This document shows, in pieces, positions 37,628-38,397 of a stretch of 38,397 nt of DNA (within the stretch, counting starts at the first letter, position 1; every line of letters begins with the position of its first letter). The translations under genes and the position numbers were made by a program. Under the pieces are notes generated by a model. That model made no database searches, was not told where the DNA came from, and saw only the letters and a list, made by a program, of their open reading frames with translations. Origin of the DNA: a bacterium (GTDB lineage: Bacteria; Chloroflexota; Dormibacteria; Aeolococcales; Aeolococcaceae); the NCBI GenBank assembly GCA_021847925.1, contig JAJZNI010000105.1, positions 1-38,397 on the forward strand. Direction: 5' to 3'.

Positions 37628-38326
37628 TCAGGATAGTTGAGGAGGGGCCGCACCGGGCCGGGAAGCCGGCATGGAGGCCTCCTCCGGGCCCCGACCTCGC
37701 TCGCGGTCGATCCCCTTGCGGATTATGCTGCAGAGGCGCCGATCGAAGTCCCTGCGTCGCTGAGCGTCGACCTCCGCGGGCGGCTGTGCCCCGTGCAGCC
37801 GCTGCACGATCCACGGAGGGGCGAGGCGCTCCACGGTTCGCGAGTTGACCCGGACAGCGACCTCGGCGTCCGCGCACTCCTCGACGACGAGGGCGACCCG
37901 CAGCGACCATCCCGTCCGATCGACGACCTTCCAGGCACGCTCCCAGGCACGGCGCCGGTCGCTCCCCGTGAACGCCGGGTAGACGGGGTCGGTGACGATC
38001 TGCGCCTCGCCGCCCAGAGCGGCCTCGCCGAGGAGGAGGTCGCGCACATCGGCATCGACCTCCCGAGCGACCCAGCTGACCAGCGAGGGGGCCCGGTTCT
38101 CGAGGTCCGGCATCGGCGTCGCGCTGGAGACGAGCCCGACCGGCAGGGCGCTCACCACCCCGGCGTGCCGCCGGCAGTAGACGTGCCCCGCGATCACGAG
38201 GCGATGGTCCGGGCACCACGCCGTGCTGCAGGCGCGCCCTCTGCGGTCGACGTACTCGCAGCTCAGCCCCACGGAGCTGCCGCACCCCGGCTGCGTGCAG
38301 GGAAGCTCTCCCCGCCGCTCCGCCAC
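37628..38326 (-). CDS. Cys/His-rich (zinc-binding-like) protein, unknown, start uncertain
   Basis: At least 232 residues. The N-terminus has a Cys/His array: Cys10, 15, 23, 33, 38, His41, Cys51, His54, in the order C-x4-C-x7-C-x9-C-x4-C-x2-H-x9-C-x2-H, which looks like a cross-brace or B-box-type zinc module binding two metals. The next part (about 80-215) is mixed alpha/beta with WVAREVDADVRDLLLGEAAL and WSLRVALVVEECADAEVAVR. The tail is Pro-rich. No enzyme motif is seen. The frame stays open from GTG 38326 to the window edge, so the true start may lie outside. A receiver-only gene follows 110 bases downstream. Function unknown. Confidence 0.6.
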   Translation of the reverse strand: MAERRGELPCTQPGCGSSVGLSCEYVDRRGRACSTAWCPDHRLVIAGHVYCRRHAGVVSALPVGLVSSATPMPDLENRAPSLVSWVAREVDADVRDLLLGEAALGGEAQIVTDPVYPAFTGSDRRRAWERAWKVVDRTGWSLRVALVVEECADAEVAVRVNSRTVERLAPPWIVQRLHGAQPPAEVDAQRRRDFDRRLCSIIRKGIDRERGRGPEEASMPASRPGAAPPQLS

Positions 38327-38397
38327 GGCCCCGAGGCCCGCCTCGGCGGGCGGAGCCGCCCCGGCGAGGGTCCCCGGGCGGGGCGGTGTGCTCCACG

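Overview
The window is GC-rich bacterial chromosome (about 70% G+C by eye), densely coded, with strong third-position G/C bias. It opens inside rpoB and runs through rpoC, so it is core chromosome rather than a mobile element. I see no insertion sequence, prophage, CRISPR array, tRNA or rRNA. The mix of genes suggests a Gram-positive-like, probably monoderm, high-GC lineage in the Chloroflexota/Dormibacterota/Actinomycetota area: Tad (type IVc) pilus motor genes without a visible secretin, an ER/SipW-type signal peptidase with its substrates, several leaderless-looking genes, and a DegS-like kinase. The placement is inference; no marker here fixes the phylum.

Layout. 1-6650: 3' part of rpoB and complete rpoC. 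6739-9168: minus-strand small membrane protein, HAD phosphatase and DegS-like sensor kinase. 9434-13327: plus-strand receiver-only response regulator followed by two tandem paralogous polytopic membrane proteins of GT-C-like appearance. 13358-14410: minus-strand TPR-like repeat protein. 14523-16889: membrane sensor kinase and OmpR-type regulator. 16930-17334: unknown small minus-strand protein.

17527-22311 is an unusual cluster: ParA ATPase, short ParB-like protein, coiled-coil protein, a second ParA-like ATPase on the other strand, a large DUF4388/PATAN-like protein divergent from it, and a small membrane protein. It leads into 22418-35468, a dispersed Tad/type IVc locus: two CpaF/TadA ATPases (23156 and 27623), a receiver-EAL c-di-GMP phosphodiesterase, two secreted TasA/camelysin-like proteins, their likely SipW-type signal peptidase with a long proline-rich N-terminus, a TPR-like protein, then CpaB-, TadB- and TadC-like proteins. 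35471-38397 holds an unknown minus-strand protein, a CvpA-like membrane protein, a receiver-only regulator and a Cys/His-rich protein reaching toward the window edge.

How it may work together (inference). The CpaF, TadB, TadC and CpaB genes would form the inner motor and platform of a type IVc filament or secretion machine. The SipW-type peptidase would mature the two four-cysteine surface proteins. The ParA/ParB-like/PATAN cluster beside the motor genes could place this machine in the cell, and the EAL protein plus receiver proteins could tie it to c-di-GMP and phosphorelay signals. No Flp pilin, prepilin peptidase, TadE-like protein or secretin is visible, so the system is either split across the genome or unusual in composition.
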